Positions 62,220 through 64,000 of a stretch of 64,000 nt of DNA are shown piece by piece. Both the position numbers and the translations under genes were made by a program. Numbering within the stretch: the stretch's first letter is position 1; each line of letters starts with the position of its first letter. The stretch lies in NCBI RefSeq assembly GCF_046507575.1, contig NZ_JBKFEY010000001.1:372001-436000 (forward strand), read 5' to 3'. The stretch comes from Pontitalea aquivivens. GTDB taxonomy: Bacteria > Pseudomonadota > Alphaproteobacteria > Rhodobacterales > Rhodobacteraceae. The notes under the pieces were generated by a model. That model saw nothing but the letters and a program-made list of their open reading frames with translations, had not been told where the DNA came from and made no database searches.

Positions 62220-62674
62220 TCGCGCTGGATGATCTGGACCGGGCGATCCTGCGGGCGCTGGTGCAGGATGCGGGGCAAAGCGCGGGGGCGGTGGGGCGGC
62301 GGCTGGGGCTGTCGCAGCCGGCGGCCTGGCGGCGCATCCGGCGCCTGCAAGAGGCGGGCGTGCTGCGCGGGCGGCGGGTTGCGATCGATCCGGCGGCGCT
62401 GGGCTTTGGCGTGACGGTGTTTCTGGGGATCAAGCTGGCAACCAAGGGCCGTGTCAGTCTTGAGGACTTTGAACGCGCCGCCACCGCCATCCCCGAGGTG
62501 CAGGTGGTGCAGCACGTTCTGGGCCTGTTCGATTATCGCCTGCGCGTCACCGCCCGCGACATTGCCGATTTCGAACGCGTGCTGCGCCGCCGGATCATGA
62601 CGTTGCCCGGGCTGGGCCAGGTCGAGGCGAATGTGCTGTTGTCCGAAGAACGCCGCCCCGGCCCGCTGGGTTGA
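62216..62674 (+). CDS. Lrp/AsnC family transcriptional regulator 2
   Basis: 152 residues, the same size as its upstream neighbour and clearly a paralogue. The HTH (LDDLDRAILRALVQDAGQ; SQPAAWRRIRRLQEAGVL) and the RAM domain (IPEVQVVQHVLGLFDYRLRV) are present. It starts with GTG inside the previous stop (GTGA), so the two are translationally coupled and may form a hetero-oligomer. The effector is unknown. Confidence 0.93.
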   Translation: MIALDDLDRAILRALVQDAGQSAGAVGRRLGLSQPAAWRRIRRLQEAGVLRGRRVAIDPAALGFGVTVFLGIKLATKGRVSLEDFERAATAIPEVQVVQHVLGLFDYRLRVTARDIADFERVLRRRIMTLPGLGQVEANVLLSEERRPGPLG

Positions 62675-62680
62675 TGCGGG

Positions 62681-63019
62681 TCACTGCAGCAGCAGTTCCC
62701 AGAACAGGCTGCGCGGGCGCAGGCCGCGCGTGTCAAAGGCGGGCTGGGCGGTATCGGCCTGGTCCAGCGCGACGGTGCGCAGCGTCCGCGTGACCTTTTC
62801 GCGCTGATAGACCGGATTGTTGCGGATTTCGGCGGGCAACAGGCGCGGATCAAAGATGGTGCTGCGCCGGGTGATCAGTTCGACCTTCATCCGCCGGCCG
62901 GCCTTCGGCAGATCGGGCTGGGTCAGGTAGGCCGCGCGCAATTCCGCCTCGCGCCGTTTCAGCCGGGCAATCTCGGCCCGGATGTCGGCCAGTTCGTCGG
63001 CAAGGGGTTTAAGGTGCAT
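62681..63019 (-). CDS. Hypothetical protein with N-terminal coiled coil
   Basis: 112 residues, no family recognised. The first 35 residues form a heptad-like charged helix (ADELADIRAEIARLKRREAELR); the rest is basic and Arg-rich, ending in a LRPRSLFWELLLQ tail. There is no signal peptide or membrane segment. It converges with the second Lrp gene six bases away. The reading frame and coding composition support a real gene. Confidence 0.75.
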   Translation of the reverse strand: MHLKPLADELADIRAEIARLKRREAELRAAYLTQPDLPKAGRRMKVELITRRSTIFDPRLLPAEIRNNPVYQREKVTRTLRTVALDQADTAQPAFDTRGLRPRSLFWELLLQ

Positions 63020-63119
63020 GGTGCGGCTCCTGTTGCATCGGGGTCGGGGGCAGAGTGCCGCATCGCCCTTAACAAATGGCTAAGCCGGGTGGGGAAATCG
63101 CATTGAATTGCCGGAAACC

Positions 63120-64000
63120 TCAGCGCATGCCAAGACCGGCGCGCATCATGCCCCGGCGCACCGGCGCCAGCGCGTAAAGCGCGCCCAGAACGCCGGCCCG
63201 CAGGTCGCGCAGCGGCCGCGCCTGCACCATCGAGGCGCGGTTCAACAGGTCAATGCCGGTCACCCGCGCCTTCACCTCGGGCCAGCGGCGGCGGTTGTAG
63301 GCGGCCAGCATTGCGGGCGATCCAAGGCCCGCGGGGTCGTGCGCGGCCAGATCCAGCAGGCAGGCCAGATCGGCCAGCGACATGTTCAGCCCCTGCGCGC
63401 CGATGGGCGGGATCACATGCGCCGCCTCGGCGATCAGGGCGCTGCGCTGGCCGTGAAAGCGGCTGGCGATCTGGCTCATCATCGGCCAGACCGACCGGCG
63501 TGTGACCAGTTTCAGCGGCCCCAGCAGGCCGGTCGATCGTTCGAACATCGCCGCTTCGAACGCCTCGACGGGCAGGGCGGCCAGACGCTCGGCCTCGGGC
63601 CCGCGTTCCATCCACACCACCGAGGATGAGGGCACCCCGTCCCGGTCGGGCAGCGGCACGAAGGTGAAGGGCCCGCCCGAGCGGTGGATCTCGGTCGAGA
63701 TATTGTCGTGCGGGATCGGGTGGGTCACGGCGAAGGCCAGCGCCTTCTGGCCGTAGCGGGTGGTATGCACCGGGATGCCCAGCGCCTGGCGCACCGGCGA
63801 ATGGCGGCCATCGGCGGCGATCAGAAGCCGCGCGGTGATGTGGCTGCCGTCCGACAGCGTCACCTCGGCCCCGGTGTCGCGGGTCAGAACGCCCGCGGTC
63901 GCCTGCCCCGGGCGAAAGCTGACCTGGGGCAATTCGGCCAGCCGTGCCACCATTTCGCGCCGCAACAGCCAGTTGGGCAGGTTCCAGCCGAAGGGGTCGT
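63120..64000 (-). CDS. UbiH/Coq6-type FAD-dependent hydroxylase (partial, N-terminus outside the window)
   Basis: About 293 codons of the C-terminal part are visible, ending at TGA 63120-63122; the FAD-binding N-terminus is beyond base 64000. The second FAD motif region is clear: LLIAADGRHSPVRQALGI, and the third, LIAEAAHVIPPIGAQGLNMSL, carries the usual HxxPPxGAQGxN pattern of ubiquinone-ring hydroxylases (UbiH, UbiF, UbiI, Coq6). It likely hydroxylates a ubiquinone precursor. Which ring position it acts on cannot be told. Confidence 0.9.
   Translation of the reverse strand, partial: DPFGWNLPNWLLRREMVARLAELPQVSFRPGQATAGVLTRDTGAEVTLSDGSHITARLLIAADGRHSPVRQALGIPVHTTRYGQKALAFAVTHPIPHDNISTEIHRSGGPFTFVPLPDRDGVPSSSVVWMERGPEAERLAALPVEAFEAAMFERSTGLLGPLKLVTRRSVWPMMSQIASRFHGQRSALIAEAAHVIPPIGAQGLNMSLADLACLLDLAAHDPAGLGSPAMLAAYNRRRWPEVKARVTGIDLLNRASMVQARPLRDLRAGVLGALYALAPVRRGMMRAGLGMR

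Overview
The window looks like ordinary chromosome from a high-GC alphaproteobacterium of the Rhodobacter/Paracoccus group (Rhodobacteraceae in the wide sense). The support is the gene content and order: betI-betB-betA, a short type ProS without an editing domain, phaR/phaP/phaC with a divergent phaZ, an ScfR/PccR regulator beside split pccB and pccA genes with methylmalonyl-CoA mutase, glyQ-DUF6446-glyS, and folB-folP-glmM. I see no rRNA, prophage, transposase, integrase, CRISPR array or plasmid function. One tRNA gene (Gly-GCC) is present. Long open frames antisense to real genes are abundant, as expected at this GC content, and were left out.

Layout. 1-3373: choline to glycine betaine pathway (end of betI, betB, betA). 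3428-4398: secreted nuclease and a DUF465 protein. 4469-17294: propionyl-CoA assimilation block: scfR (pccR-like), an MFS efflux pump, a DUF486 protein, pccB, four small genes including two lipoproteins, pccA, a DUF4174 protein, a sulfotransferase-like protein and methylmalonyl-CoA mutase. 17444-20133: acetyltransferase, DjlA-like chaperone, EEP hydrolase, small exported protein. 20138-25732 (minus): AI-2E family permease, hda, ppk and ppx. 25879-29735: proS, lolC, lolD, ArsC-like protein. 29836-32186 (minus): cold-shock protein and thrS. 32344-36820: polyhydroxyalkanoate (PHA) cluster phaR, phaP, phaC and divergent phaZ. 36866-38381: two alpha/beta hydrolases. 38517-42226: hisE, hisF, hisA, hisH, hisB, interrupted by a DUF2147 gene. 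42328-42402: tRNA-Gly. 42811-46290: pyruvate carboxylase. 46491-49730: TrkH and a degenerate trypsin-like protein. 49897-53415: glyQ, DUF6446, glyS. 53629-57068: PPDK-like protein and cell wall hydrolase. 57167-60485: folB, folP, glmM. 60612-64000: ilvC, two overlapping Lrp/AsnC genes, a small hypothetical gene and the end of a UbiH-like hydroxylase.

How the parts connect. The pcc/mcm genes turn propionyl-CoA into succinyl-CoA. The PHA genes store and release reducing power and acetyl-CoA, and pyruvate carboxylase refills oxaloacetate. Two regulatory patterns can be read directly. TTTGCAAA palindromes stand in front of scfR and, less perfectly, pccB. CTGC-N3-GCAG palindromes, which fit the PhaR recognition pattern, lie in the -35/-10 spacer of the predicted phaP and pyc promoters and at the 5' end of phaC. 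A family of about 50-60 bp intergenic repeats recurs at least nine times; two copies flank betB and appear to supply the ribosome-binding sites of betB and betA.

No striking new defence or mobile system was found. The points most worth following are the PhaR-type site at pyc, the repeat family that donates Shine-Dalgarno sequences, and several family members that have lost catalytic residues (alpha/beta hydrolase Ser to Trp, a trypsin-like domain without its triad, a PPDK homologue with an altered ATP-grasp domain).
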